From contig NC_016134.3 of NCBI RefSeq assembly GCF_000005505.3, forward strand, positions 25,247,584-25,311,583: a stretch of DNA of 64,000 nucleotides. The letters are read 5' to 3'. Numbering within the stretch: position 1 is the first letter of the stretch; the number at the start of each line of letters is the position of its first letter. Under the pieces are notes generated by a model. That model did not search any database and was not told the DNA's origin. It saw only the letters and a program-made list of their open reading frames with translations. A program made the translations under genes and the position numbers. Shown here in pieces: positions 33,682 through 44,274 of the stretch. The DNA comes from Brachypodium distachyon (taxonomy: Eukaryota; Streptophyta; Magnoliopsida; Poales; Poaceae).

Positions 33682-36600
33682 TGTGAGGCTCCGGGACCGA
33701 ATTTATGCAATGTAACCCAAATGCTAACTCGCGCATAAATTAAGCTCCAGTGCCTCCCTACGATGAACACTTCACAACATACACGCAATGTGTTCACCGC
33801 AAGTTGGAACAAAAATGATATCATAACATCACTCTAAGACACAAGATTAAGTTAAGCTCATATAAGGAGCGAAATACCAAGTTATTACAACTCACGGACA
33901 CATGTCCACAATCATCATTACACCAGCGGAAGCAAATTAGGCCCGAGTACGGACAAGTTTACAATTATTGCCTAAGAGGCTGAAACTGAAAGGAGAGCCC
34001 CCCACAAGTTCACAGAACCCTGCTCTGGAATCTGCTGGCTAAACGTCGAAGCTGTCGTCGTCGAACTCCACGAAGTAGCTACTCACCTGCTCCTCTGGGA
34101 ACTCTGGAGAAAACAACGTTGCAAAGCAACTGAGTACAAAGTACTCGTAAGACTTACGGGAGATCTAAACTAGATATGCAACAAGTCTCAAAGGATGGAT
34201 AAAATGGTGGGGTTATGCAGCAGCAATATATCTGGAGAGACTCACTAATGACATCGGCTAAATAGAGGATGAGAAGTGTCTACTAAATGAGGTGATCTTC
34301 TAATAACTAACACCAACAAAACACAGCCTCTTATCACCCCCTCAACCCCTTGTGAGGAAATGATCCAAAGGCACTCAAACTTAAGCAGTTTTAAACATAT
34401 GCATGATTAAGGCTAATTACTACTCAAGTTTATGAGATTAAGTTGGTTAAGTTCTCTATGATCAAGTAATGACCAACCAAGTCATCCATAACCGCGGACA
34501 CGGCTTTCCGAAAGATTTATCCCTACAGGGTGCACCAATTTACCCGTACACGTTCGTCCAACCCTTGTTGCCACTCAAGTAGGAACACACGAAGGCGTGT
34601 GTCGGCAGGATTGGGTGACACGACGTTTCCAAGCCCCACAACTAATCCAGGGAACCACCCAACTGAGTCTATCCGAAACGAGAGCCCGGCCGAAGCGTCG
34701 TACGGACTCAAGAGTTGCGAGGACAGCTGGTAGCGGTTCAGAGCCCGCAGGATAACCACTCCAGACTAGTGCCGCAAGCCCTATACGAATGCAAAGTATC
34801 AACAAGTCTCCAACACAACACCAGTGTAGATGCGATATGCCAAATGGAACGCCTGAACTATGTGGCCCCTGGAAGAGCTATGAAACAAGTACTAGGCCGA
34901 GGGGGAAGCCATATCTTCACCCATGAGCGGTTAGCGCGAAGTTTCTTGGATCGGCGAAAACGAGAACTCAGTCCTTAGGTCGGCGCAAATGGAACAAAAC
35001 ACCAATGCATTAGCACGGCCCCCCATCGTTGCCTTGTTGCAGGTATAGCATGTCACAATTTAACAATTGCAATTTAAATACAGAAAGTAGCATGTGGATG
35101 TAGCAATTGTATAACCCCAAGTAAGGACACTAGACTAGCAATCTAAGCAAGACTTCTAATGACCAACTAGGGCAATAAAACCAACATGTGACATGGTAAT
35201 AGGACAAGTAACAAGACAAAAGGCATTTGAGTAGAGCTGACTAAAGCTATGCAATCCTAGAGGCATCGTGACAATAACTGAGAACGTAACTTAGTGCAAG
35301 AATGAGAGAGAGGCATTGGGAATAAACAACATGGTCAAAGAGTGGTTGCTTGCCTGGATCCTCGGTCGCTGGGCACCAAGAGAGGGGGTTCGAGGAGGTG
35401 TGGGAACCCGGTTCGTCGGCGGAGTGTGACGTAGACGCTAACGATAAGATCCAAACACACAAACTAGGTAGGAATAAGCATACATAGAGTGCAATGCGCA
35501 AACAAGGATGAATGGCTGTGATAAGATGATGTATTCAATTTAAACAAGAGTTATAGGCATTTAGTGAAATAGCTTATCCATTGGCTAGTAAGATGGATGA
35601 TAACAGTGGCTACACTTTGCCCAAATGTAATAAAAAGTGACATGGTCATAAAGTACAAGTTCCAAGGAATAATTCACATTTTTACAGAAGGTTCAAAAGC
35701 ATTACCAATTTTAAACTAGGAGCTGCACAAGTTCTTATGTTTGAATTTCAAATCTGGTACAGATTTGAAATTCGTAACCTCAAAGTGGAAATCTAATTGC
35801 ACAGTTAAATTCCTTGCATTTTTCTGATTCCAAAACATATATGGTTTGCCCAATTTGGATTTACCATGCATTTACTAGGATTTAATCAAGACAACACATT
35901 TTCTGCAATTAAACAAAAACCAAAAAGAAAACTAACCACATCCGGTTGCGTGGACTCGGTCCACCGGGCGCAGCGGTGCACAAGGGCACTGACAGGTGGG
36001 TCCATGGGGCCCACTTGTCAGTGCCGGTGAAACTCCAAAAATTGGGGATTTATCCCGCACCGGCGAGGGATCGAACCCGCGACGCGCGGATCTGGACGAA
36101 CGGACGGAACAAGCTACCAGTCGGGCTGCGAATCGGATCTCGATAGCTATAGGGCGCATACCCTTTTAACCCGACGTAAACCGGTAACTAGCGGGCACGC
36201 GCGGCGGCTACGGCAACGGCTCGCCGGCGGCGACCACACGGCACGGCAGAGGAACAAGGCGTGGCCTTTCCTTGATAGCGAAAACAGAGACGGCAAGGTG
36301 ACACGAAGGACACCGGCAAGCCCCTCTGGAGCGTGCACACGGCACGGAGCCGAAGCTTGCCGGCGGCGTCCAAAGCGTGGTCTCATCGTCCTAGCGCTAT
36401 AGAGAGTTCTAGAGGAAGCGGAAAGGAGCGAGAGATGCGCAACGACGAGGCGGAACTCACCGTGCACGAGATGGTCCGAGGGGAGGCTTGCCGTCGCCGA
36501 AATTGATGAAGTTCCGTTGGTGACCGGAGATGAAGACAAGGAGCTAGGCGTCGCTGTAGTCGATCTTGGCGGAATTCGTCGCGGTCCAAGGAAGTAGTCG

Positions 36601-37436
36601 TCGTCGGCGAACTCATGACACGGTCAGCCGGAGACGAAGACGACGGAGTCGGCAGCGCGACGTGGCGGCACCCACGGCTCGGAAAGGAAGGCGACGGCGG
36701 CGCACAAAAAAGGGGGGAGGAGGACCCGTCTAGGGTTTCTCCTTGAGCTAGGGTTGAGAGGAGGGCGCCGCTGCGCTTAAATAGGGGCACGGAGCTCCCT
36801 GTTGTTGTCGACGTCGACGTGGCAGGGGGCTCCACCGGGCGGGAGGAAGAAAGTAGAGGAGGAAGAAGCCCCTGTGTGAGATGGCGTACTTTCGGGAGTT
36901 TACGCCTTCGCGGCTGGGAGGCGCAACGCGGGCGCGCGCGGGTGAAGATGGGCCGCGGGGGTGCGTTGCGCGTTGCTGGGCCGACTCGGGCCGAAAGGTA
37001 AGAGGGAGTTTTTCTTTTCTCTTTTTCCTTTTTCCTTTTTCTGTTTTCTCTTTTGCAAAGTTTTTGATTAAAATTTGAAATACCATTTTGAAAAGCTGAG
37101 AAGCAGTAGACTTCAAATATGGCATCCTTAGTTGAAAATATTCAAATGGGGTTAAAGGTTTAAAACAAAATCCATTTGAATGTCATTTGTAAAATATAGG
37201 AAAAGGATTTTAAAACCCCAAAAGAGAAAGAGGGAAGATTCATATTTGAATCTTCTAGCAAATTCTAGCAACAAGATTTCAAACAACAAATTGAAGTGGT
37301 AATTTTAAATTCATGTGAAACAAAAGTAGATATTACATGGCATGGATGCAAATGTAAATGTCATTGCAACAATAATTAAATTACAAACAGGTCCAACAAG
37401 GGCTTAAAAGTAAAGTGTTGCTCTCGGGCTGTTACA
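33682..37436 (-). mobile_element. Solo LTR, about 3.75 kb, nested in C1
   Basis: Minus strand: starts TGTAACAGCCCGAGAGC at 37436, ends GGAGCCTCACA at 33682. Flanked by CCTTG (33677-33681) and CCCTG (37437-37441), a target duplication with one mismatch. It contains a promoter-like TATTTAAG box (near 36780, minus) and leader, a tRNA-like B box at 36067-36077, and a short acidic open frame ending with DDDSFDV before a stop at 34041. No gag or pol, hence a solo LTR. Start and layout resemble the 3.3-kb LTR at 15291. Confidence 0.85.
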
Positions 37437-38223
37437 CCCTGCATTGGCCACATGTGGATGGCGCTGGGCCAAGGATTGTAGGCCGTGGGCCAGGCCTGAC
37501 CGGTGCCACCCCCGCCGTTCCAGCTAGGGTTACCGCCGCTGCTGGTTCCGCCATAGCCGGAATTGCCGCTTTTCTTCTTACTCTTGCCCTTGTTGTTGGA
37601 GTTACCATAGCCGGGGTTGACGCCATACCCGCCGGGCTGGTTGGGCCGAAGAGGACCGCCCGCGTCCGTTGCCGCCGCCGGAGTTGTTGGAGTAGAAGGC
37701 TGTGGCGGTAGGCTCGGAAGGAGCAATGGGCAGCTTGTAGGGCTTGAGCTCGTGGAGCACCAGCATGTTCCTGAACTGCAAGAAAGTTGGCATGGGGGTG
37801 TGCAGCAGCGCGAGGGAGCCAACCTGCTCGAAGCGCTCACTAAGGCCCTTGATGACGTTGTAGACGAGGGCCTCATCAGTGACAGGTGCGCCGACATCAG
37901 CAAGGGCGTCAGCGAGCGACTTCTGCTTGTGGCAGTACTCGATGACGGAAGAGTCGCCTTGCTGGAGCTCGCGGAAGGCCTGGCCGAGATAGGAGGCGCG
38001 AGCCTTCTGGTTGTCACGGAATAGTGCCTGGATGCTGTTCCACACAACGAAGGCGAGAGGTGTTCTCCTCCTGCTTGACCCCGCCGTCCATCACCATGTC
38101 GAGGATTTCGAGAGAGATGGAGCCGTACAGCCAGCGAACAACGATGGCATCAAGACGGAGCCATTCGTCGTTGTTGGCAGGGGCCTACTCTGTCGTGAGA
38201 TGATCGGAGAGGGCATAGGTGGT
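37437..38223 (-). pseudogene. C1 Copia gag
   Basis: Contains RLDAIVVRWLYGSISLEILD then WNSIQALFRDNQKARASYLG, LHTPMPTFLQFRNML and a Gly/Asn/Ser-rich tail, typical of plant Copia gag (UBN2-type). Frame changes at about 38045 and 37620. No zinc knuckle seen in the remaining part. Confidence 0.8.
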
Positions 38224-38422
38224 GTAAGTTTGGGAAAAGAGGCCACAAATTGTGACCTGCTAATATCTCATATTTATACAGCCACTAGGGCCTGATTACA
38301 TGCTGTACTAAAGGCACTAATGGCCTGATTTCATGCTGCACTAAAAGCACTAACTATAGGGGAAAAACAGCTATATGCCGTAAAAGCCTAAACCAAATGC
38401 AGCAGGATTCGGTTGCCTAACA
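38224..38422 (-). mobile_element. C1 Copia 5' LTR (short)
   Basis: TGTTAGGCAACC at 38422 to about CTTACA at 38224, about 199 bp, with TATAAATATGAG at about 38270 (minus strand). No clear PBS follows, so the inner edge is tentative. Confidence 0.5.
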
Positions 38423-40306
38423 GATGCAGGCGACGTTGCGAGGCTCCTAGAAGCCGGGCTCGTCGGCGTCGGCGTCGCTGTAGACATCCTCGTGCCGCTC
38501 AGAGCGAGGCTTGTCGCGTCCCCGGGGAGGCCGGTCCTTGCCGCAGCGGGCCTGACCGCGACCCCCCGCGGGTTCTCCTTTGTCGCTGCCGGCTGCGCCC
38601 CGGCCTGCTCCGCTGCGGGGGTTGTTCGAGCAGTCCCGGGAGAGGTGACGATGTCCCCGTAGTTGAAGCAAGCCCTGGCAGCACGGCGCTCCTCGTGGCG
38701 CTGCTCGCACTTCTCCTTGATGGTCTGGAGAGTGCGGCAGTACTGCACGTCGTGGGTAGCGTTGGTGTGGATGGGGCAGCGTGCAGCCACTGCCGGCTTG
38801 CTACCCGATGCTCCCGCCGACGCCGCGTTCTTGGTGGGCCTCTGGGGAGCCCCCGGCTCCGCAGCAAGCACTTGCTTCCCGCCGCGTTTCCAGGAGTTCT
38901 TCTTCCTGGAGCCCTCTGGTGGGTTTGCCGCTGCTTTGGTGGCAAGCTCGGGCGCCAAGCGCCCTTCCTCGGCCATCGCGCAGTTGTGCGCGAGAACGTA
39001 GAGATCCCTTGTGGTCCGGATCCGGTGCGTGTTGAGCTTCTCACGCATTTTCGGGTCCCGGACGTTGATGGCGTACGTGTTGATGATGGCGGCCGCTTCT
39101 GCCTCAGGGATGGAGTAGGAGAGGTTTGAGAACCTGTTGGTGAAGTCCCGCAATGTCTCCCCTGGTTTCTGCACGTCCGTGTGCAGTTCCGCCATGGTTC
39201 TCAGGCGCTTGTAGCCGCCCTTGAACGCGTTCACGAACTGCTCGCGCAGGTCAGCCCAGGAGTCTATGGACCCGGTGGGCAGGTTGGGCAACCAAGTCCT
39301 CGCTGATCCTTTGAGAACCACCGGGAACCAGTTAGCCCTGACCTTGTCGTCGGCGCCAATGGCGTGCATGCCCAACGTGTAGGTCACGAGAAAATCCTTG
39401 GGGTTCACGGTCCCGTCGTACGTCCCGAGCGTCGGCGCTCGGAACTTGCAGGGCCACGTCACCCTGCGCAGCTCGCGAGTACACGCAGCGGAGCCGTCCT
39501 TGGCGCTCATGGGAGCATCTTCCTACTCCTCTAGGCGCTGGCATTCTACCTCACGCCAGCGCCGGTGCTCCAGGCGCGGGTGGAGGTCTTCCTGCTGGCG
39601 AGCGTTCAGGACGGCGCGCGCGTCATCCCGTGTAACGGTCAGTGACAAATCCGAGGACCCCACGGGATCCTTGCCTCCTTGCCCTCCCAGCGGGGGAGGG
39701 TGTTCTCCGTGCCCCGAGACGTGGGGCGCGTCACCGCCTCCCGGGTTATGCGCCCGACCTGAACCAGCCGGGGCGCCCTCGCCTTGCAGCTACTGGGCGG
39801 CGAGCGCAAGGAGCACATCTAGCTTCACCCTCCATGCTTCATGCGCCGGCGTGCCTTGCGGTGACTCATAGCGCACCATGACACGCGCAGCTATGATGGC
39901 TTCCGCTGGGGTCTGGGCGGGAGGCTGCCGATTCTCCGACCGGCTGCCCTCCGCCCTGTCACCCGGTGCCCTCGGGTGAGTGGGGCGGGACTCCGTCGGT
40001 GTCGCACGCGACGCGCCGTGCTCATGGCGCAGCTGCCGCTGCGCGTCTTCGGCCCGCGAATGGACTCATTGCATTGTGGCTGCTCGCGCGGCTTGCTCCG
40101 GCGCTAGGAGCCGCAGGTCCCCTCGGCCGGTTGTCTACCGATGGCCGAGGAGGGGGAGGTGGTAGCTGCGATTGATGCTGCTGCTGTGGAGGGGACCCCT
40201 GGTCCCCTTGTGCTTGGGACGCGCGCGCAGCGTCATGGGACCGAGTGCGCATGGCGAGAGTGTCGCGCAAGTCGACCCGGGGCTCGTCTGCCTTCTTGTG
40301 CGGCAA
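38416..40306 (-). pseudogene. G1 Gypsy gag
   Basis: The main frame, 39510-38371, has the retrotrans_gag core: KFRAPTLGTYDGTVNPKDFL, NWFPVVLKGSARTWL, DLREQFVNAFKGGYKR and ETLRDFTNRFSNL. Downstream a zinc-knuckle remnant is split over two frames (ACFNYGD, then HLSRDCSNN in the frame 38710-38447). The N-terminal part (40306-39511) is in pieces, opening near MRTRSHDAAR. The gag C-terminus EPRNVACI stops at the C1 insertion. Confidence 0.8.
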
Positions 40307-40424
40307 GGCGAGCTAGTCGTTGAAGATGTCATAGGCGAAGAAGCCGGTTTTGATGACGATGAAGCCGGCGGTCAACCGAAGCTTTCTGCATGCCCCCCTA
40401 CCTGGCGCGCCAGATTTTGGAGTA

Positions 40425-41127
40425 CAGCCTTCGGCACCGGTGATGCCGAGCACCCCCTTTTTGGTTCGGTGGAGGATGAGGAGATCGCTCCGGCGATCGC
40501 CGGCGTGGCGATAGACACGAAGTGTAGACACAAGAGTTTTTACCCAGGTTCGGGCCACCTGGAGGTGTAATACCCTACGTCCTGCTTTGAATTGTATTCA
40601 CAAGTTTGAGTGCATACAGATCACCCGGGGAGTTCCCGGGTTGGCTAGTTAGGTGAACGCTGTGCTATTTTCTAATCACTCGGGTTGGAACCGTTTGGTC
40701 CTCCTTTTATAGACAAGGGGATACCACAGGTGCCAATGCATGCAGCGTGACACGTTGCCTAGACGCATGTCACAGACACACGGAACACACTTTTGTTCGT
40801 CCATGCTGGACGCCATGCAGCGCCCGGTCCAGTGTACACGGTAGAAAAAATGGTTCTCAGGGTAGTCGCCCTAGCCTTGCTAAGAAAGACTAGGCCTGCT
40901 GATAAGACTCCTGTCGGTGCATTAAATGCACTGCGCCCGCCGTCTTGCCCTGTCTTCACTGTTCTGCGGGTCCCGCCTGCATGCCCGAGCGCGGGTTGCA
41001 GGGGTGCACCCTCCCGGCTCGCGCACCTGCTAGTTGCCGGGAAGCGTTCCATAGGCTTCCCGGGAGCATCTTGTACTCGGCGCTTAGCTTTAATTTCGCC
41101 AAAGGCCGTCTCCTTGAGGCAGTCTTC
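40425..41127 (-). mobile_element. G1 5' LTR, 5'-truncated
   Basis: Near-identical to 22650-23380 over most of its length, including a TATAAAAGG box on the minus strand near 40708. A PBS-like palindromic region TGGCGCGCCAGGTAGG follows the LTR on the minus strand (about 40413-40398). Similarity to the 3' LTR stops near 41127, so about 100 bp at the TG end is missing and a tandem duplication adjoins. Confidence 0.75.
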
Positions 41128-41373
41128 TCAGCACCGCGCGTGGGCACGCCGAAGCCCATGCCCCTAGCCACATAACTCGCCACCGCTGGTGCGAGCGTGG
41201 TCGCGGGCCCTCTTCATGGCCATCTTGTACTCGGCGCTTAGCTTTAACTTCGCCAAAGGCTGTCTCCTTGAGGCAGTCTTGTCAGCACGGCGCGTGGGCA
41301 CGCCGAAGCCCATGCCCCTAGCCACATAACTCGCCACCGCTGGTGCGAGCGTGGTCGTGGGCCCTCTTCATGG
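41067..41373 (+). repeat. 154-bp tandem duplication across the G1 LTR edge
   Basis: 41067-41220 and 41221-41373 are nearly identical. Each unit starts CATCTTGTACTCGGCGC and ends CCCTCTTCATGG. The unit includes about 60 bp of G1 LTR plus adjoining sequence, so the duplication arose after the junction formed. Confidence 0.9.
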
Positions 41374-41776
41374 GGGCGTCCATCATGCCACCGTGGTGGC
41401 ACCGCGCGGGGGCGGCACCCCACGCTCCAAGGCCGACCTCGCGACGTTTTTCGCCGTCAACACTGCAAGCTTCGCCAACATGTGCCGCGCCATTGAGCTT
41501 AATCACAAGCAGTTTGTGGCTGCTTTTTCGGCGGCAAAGGCAGACTTCGAGAGCACCCGGGCGTGCCAAGAGACCTTGGTCCGTGTGATCCAGGATGCCG
41601 AGGCACGCCTCTCCACGCTCGACGCTACGGACTCCAAGATGGTGGAGTTGGAGATCCAGGTGCACGACATGGGGGCCCTGCTCGCCGTGGCCATCAGAGA
41701 GCGCAACAAACTCCTGAAGGAGAATCAGTGGCTTCGCGAGCTCGTGGAGCTAGGCACAACGCGGGAAAAACTCTGA
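41350..41776 (+). pseudogene. Coiled-coil ORF fragment, probably rest of the G2 extra ORF
   Basis: About 130 codons, with a helical heptad-rich stretch (FVAAFSAAKADFESTRACQE, then VELEIQVHDMGALLAVAIRE) ending REKL before a stop at 41776. Composition and strand match the coiled-coil C-terminal part of Tat extra ORFs (compare 25700-26330). Its place on the far side of G1 fits G1 having inserted into G2. No ATG of its own is convincing. Confidence 0.4.
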
Positions 41777-41940
41777 ACTTCCAAACATGTATGGATGCAT
41801 GCATGCATGCTCATGTGTGCATGGATGCATGGATCGCACCATCTCCAGCCCCCGGGCGGGAGGGATCCTCCAACCGACTTCACGTGAGTGCCCTGGCTTT
41901 CTGGAAAGCAACGTGCTTCACCAGCCCCCGCACGTGCGTC

Positions 41941-42095
41941 CAGGGACGGAGCCAGGAATTTGACATGAGGGGGGCGAGTTAGGATTAGGGCGGGGGGGGG
42001 GGGCGAAATTAGAGACTTCACCTATTTTAAAATGATTTTTAATGAGTTGATTCGTAACAATTAACTAAAATGCAATTTCTTTGGATCCGTCCCTG
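41941..42095. mobile_element. Small inverted-terminus element (hAT-like MITE candidate)
   Basis: Ends CAGGGACGGAGCC and (inverted) CAGGGACGGATCC over 155 bp. The interior has a G-run near 41990. An 8-bp target duplication, expected for hAT, is not evident. Confidence 0.45.
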
Positions 42096-42539
42096 CGCCC
42101 CCCCTTGGATCCGTCCCAGCGCGCGTCAAGTCAGCCTCACAACCACCCACTTGCTTTCGACAAGAACCAATAAGAGGTCAAACAAACTCGCAACTTAAGA
42201 CATCCATCCAAATATCCAGAAATTCAACTTGTCCAAACCAAATAAAATTCTAGCGGTTTACACCGGGGAGCGACCCTGGCTACGCTAGTGTTGGGTGGGT
42301 ATCTCCGCTCTGGAACACGGATTTTGGGAATATGGTCCCGAGGCTCACGGATAGAACCTACGGAGATGGTACTTTTGGAGGTGCTCACATGTTGCTTCGG
42401 GAATTAGTATTTTCATCCATGGCAGCACTATCTAGTTCTATCCATTGAGACATCAAACTAAAAATGTGCACTTTGTTATTTGCTTATTAGTTTATGTCAT
42501 TTGCCATTGGACTATATATAATAGTCTGCAATATTGCAG
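42096..42539. other. Between TE nest and GDPD-like exons; no gene seen
   Basis: Includes mixed GC sequence to about 42430, then AT-rich sequence that looks intronic and ends in an acceptor (TATTGCAG) at 42539. The upstream exons of the GDPD-like gene are not here. Confidence 0.5.
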
Positions 42540-42906
42540 TTCTTCAGAAAATTTAGTGAACCTGTCTTTGATCAATATCATTTACATTGTTTGCAGATCA
42601 GGAAAACAAACTGCAAAAACTGTCTTGTCTGGGTAAAAAATGACAACATAGGAAGAGATGTGATCAAGTTGTCAAGAAAATGCTCTGGTAACTTGTTATG
42701 GATTTTCCAGACCTCAAACAACAATTCACATCCTACTCTGTTAACCATAAGTGCATGGCTACAACCACTGCTGTAATGAACTCACACGTGTGATTTATCT
42801 GCTATAGGTTGGATATATTGTTATGGTGGATTGGTCCAGTTGCATAAGAACCGAGTTATTGAGGAGGATTGAAGGGGCTAAAGTTGCTGGTGTCTACCAT
42901 TCGTTG

Positions 42907-44215
42907 TGTGAAATCATAAGTGATGTGTAACATTGGCAAGTGTTTTAGATGAAACATTGATGTGGATACTTTGGATAATATGGATATTTATGTGATGACA
43001 TGTATCTTGTTTGGACTTAGTGCTTTGCTAGTGGTGTGCTGATTCATTAGTTTCTTATGTGAAAACATGGCGTGAGTTGTGTGAAACATACCCTGAGTCA
43101 AGTCGTGGACTTGTGCTCGTACTGGTTATTTGTGTGTTCGTTTTCAGGTGTGGCCAGAGCTAGAGGAACGTGGTCGATGAAGGGATCGAGGGACGAAGCT
43201 TGGGAGAAGCTGAGGTCGAGGATCAAGGTCATGTGGGACGTTCCTGCGAAGAAACAATGGAAGTGAAGGCTACGATGATCCGGGAGGACACCGGTTTGTC
43301 GTACGTTGTTTATACCGGATATGTACGTTATTGGAGATATTCGATACGTGATGGTCGAGTTTTGAAGACATCACAAGAAGAGTTGATGGTGGCTGGATGA
43401 GAGCTGTTTAAAGATTAAACAGTAGCGTGCTGAAAATGGCGTCCGATGGAAACATGGTCCACATGAAAGTTGTGAGCGTCGTCGAGGTGAACAATTTTTC
43501 TTTTGGAGTCATCTCAATCCGAGGTCGTATGCGGGCCCCACGGGCAAAATACCGACCAAGACAGAGGAGTTCGTGTTGGATTCGGACTCGGTTTAGGCTC
43601 GCGAATTTTCCCTAATAAATAGAGGGCGTCCTGGCTAGGGTTTTAGGAAGAACGTGAGGGAACTCAGAGCTTTGGATCTAGATCAATTCTTGGAGAGTTC
43701 TTGGATGCATGGTTGCATCTTTTGTAATCGATCGACATCGTTGCAATAAAGAGATTCGTTGGCGGTGTCATCTCTGTTCTTCTCGGATCTTTGTGGATTT
43801 TTCGTGCTAGATCTTTCTAACACTTTTCTGCTGGTTTATCACGACTTTATAATACTTTTCTGCAGGTTTACCACGAGATCAAGGAAGATCGCGATTACTT
43901 CATCTTTCTTGTTATTCCTCGAAATCGATTATAGATTAATTCTCGTAACATTCTGTCAGCCGTTACTGATTTGATCATATCTTTTGATTGGGAAGTCCAA
44001 TTGAGCTGATTCTTGTTGCATTGGTCAGATAATTTCAATACTTTTCTTTTTCATACTCATACGTATTTTTTTGGTTCATCCAATCAAAATTTACGGCTGT
44101 TTTACTATCACGGACAGAAAGGTGATTTAGGGTTTGAACTTTCTGAAAAAAAATTAATTTTCTTCCGCGCAATCATTCACCCCCCCCCCCTCTGATTGCC
44201 TATCTCGATCTCACA
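42907..44215 (+). mobile_element. SIRE-type Copia 5' LTR
   Basis: 1309 bp. TATA-like AATAAATAGAGGG at about 43614. Ends after a C-rich run (44180-44190) and GCCTATCTCGATCTCACA. Confidence 0.9.
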
Positions 44216-44274
44216 ATTGGTATCAGAGCAAGGTCTCTTTAATTTATCTTAACCGGTTGATTAGACTTGCTAGA

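Larger units (their letters stand above)
31440..38422 (-). mobile_element. Copia C1, truncated, nested in G1
   Basis: Starts at 38422 with TGTTAGGCAACC (5' LTR start), directly abutting the G1 gag C-terminal region, and runs leftward through gag, integrase and half of RT. It ends abruptly near 31440 after SLYGLKQVP, against the G1 RT N-terminal region. Its own RT C-terminus, RNase H and 3' LTR are absent. A 3.75-kb solo LTR (33682-37436) is inserted in it; when skipped, the reading frame of gag and pol is continuous. Confidence 0.8.
22650..41127 (-). mobile_element. Gypsy G1 (Tat-type), with nested insertions
   Basis: Element orientation is right to left: 5' LTR about 40425-41127, PBS-like region near 40399-40413, gag 40306-38416, pol 31437-28150, antisense extra ORF 23878-26757, 3' LTR about 22650-23475. 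A truncated Copia (31440-38422) occupies the place of the protease and the RT N-terminus. The extra ORF on the antisense strand between pol and the 3' LTR, and a ribonuclease H domain before integrase, fit the Tat lineage. Confidence 0.8.

Noticed and set aside
36060..36130. Functional tRNA gene
   Set aside because: B box is good but no cloverleaf with acceptor-stem pairing or anticodon loop can be drawn by eye; it sits inside an LTR.
38413..39129. 238-codon plus-strand frame across the G1 gag
   Set aside because: Shadow of the gag gene, which has clear domain motifs on the minus strand.
41985..42001. Long G and C runs (41990, 44180, 52141) as biological signals
   Set aside because: Homopolymers of this sort vary in length through slippage or sequencing error; no conclusion drawn beyond the LTR comparison.
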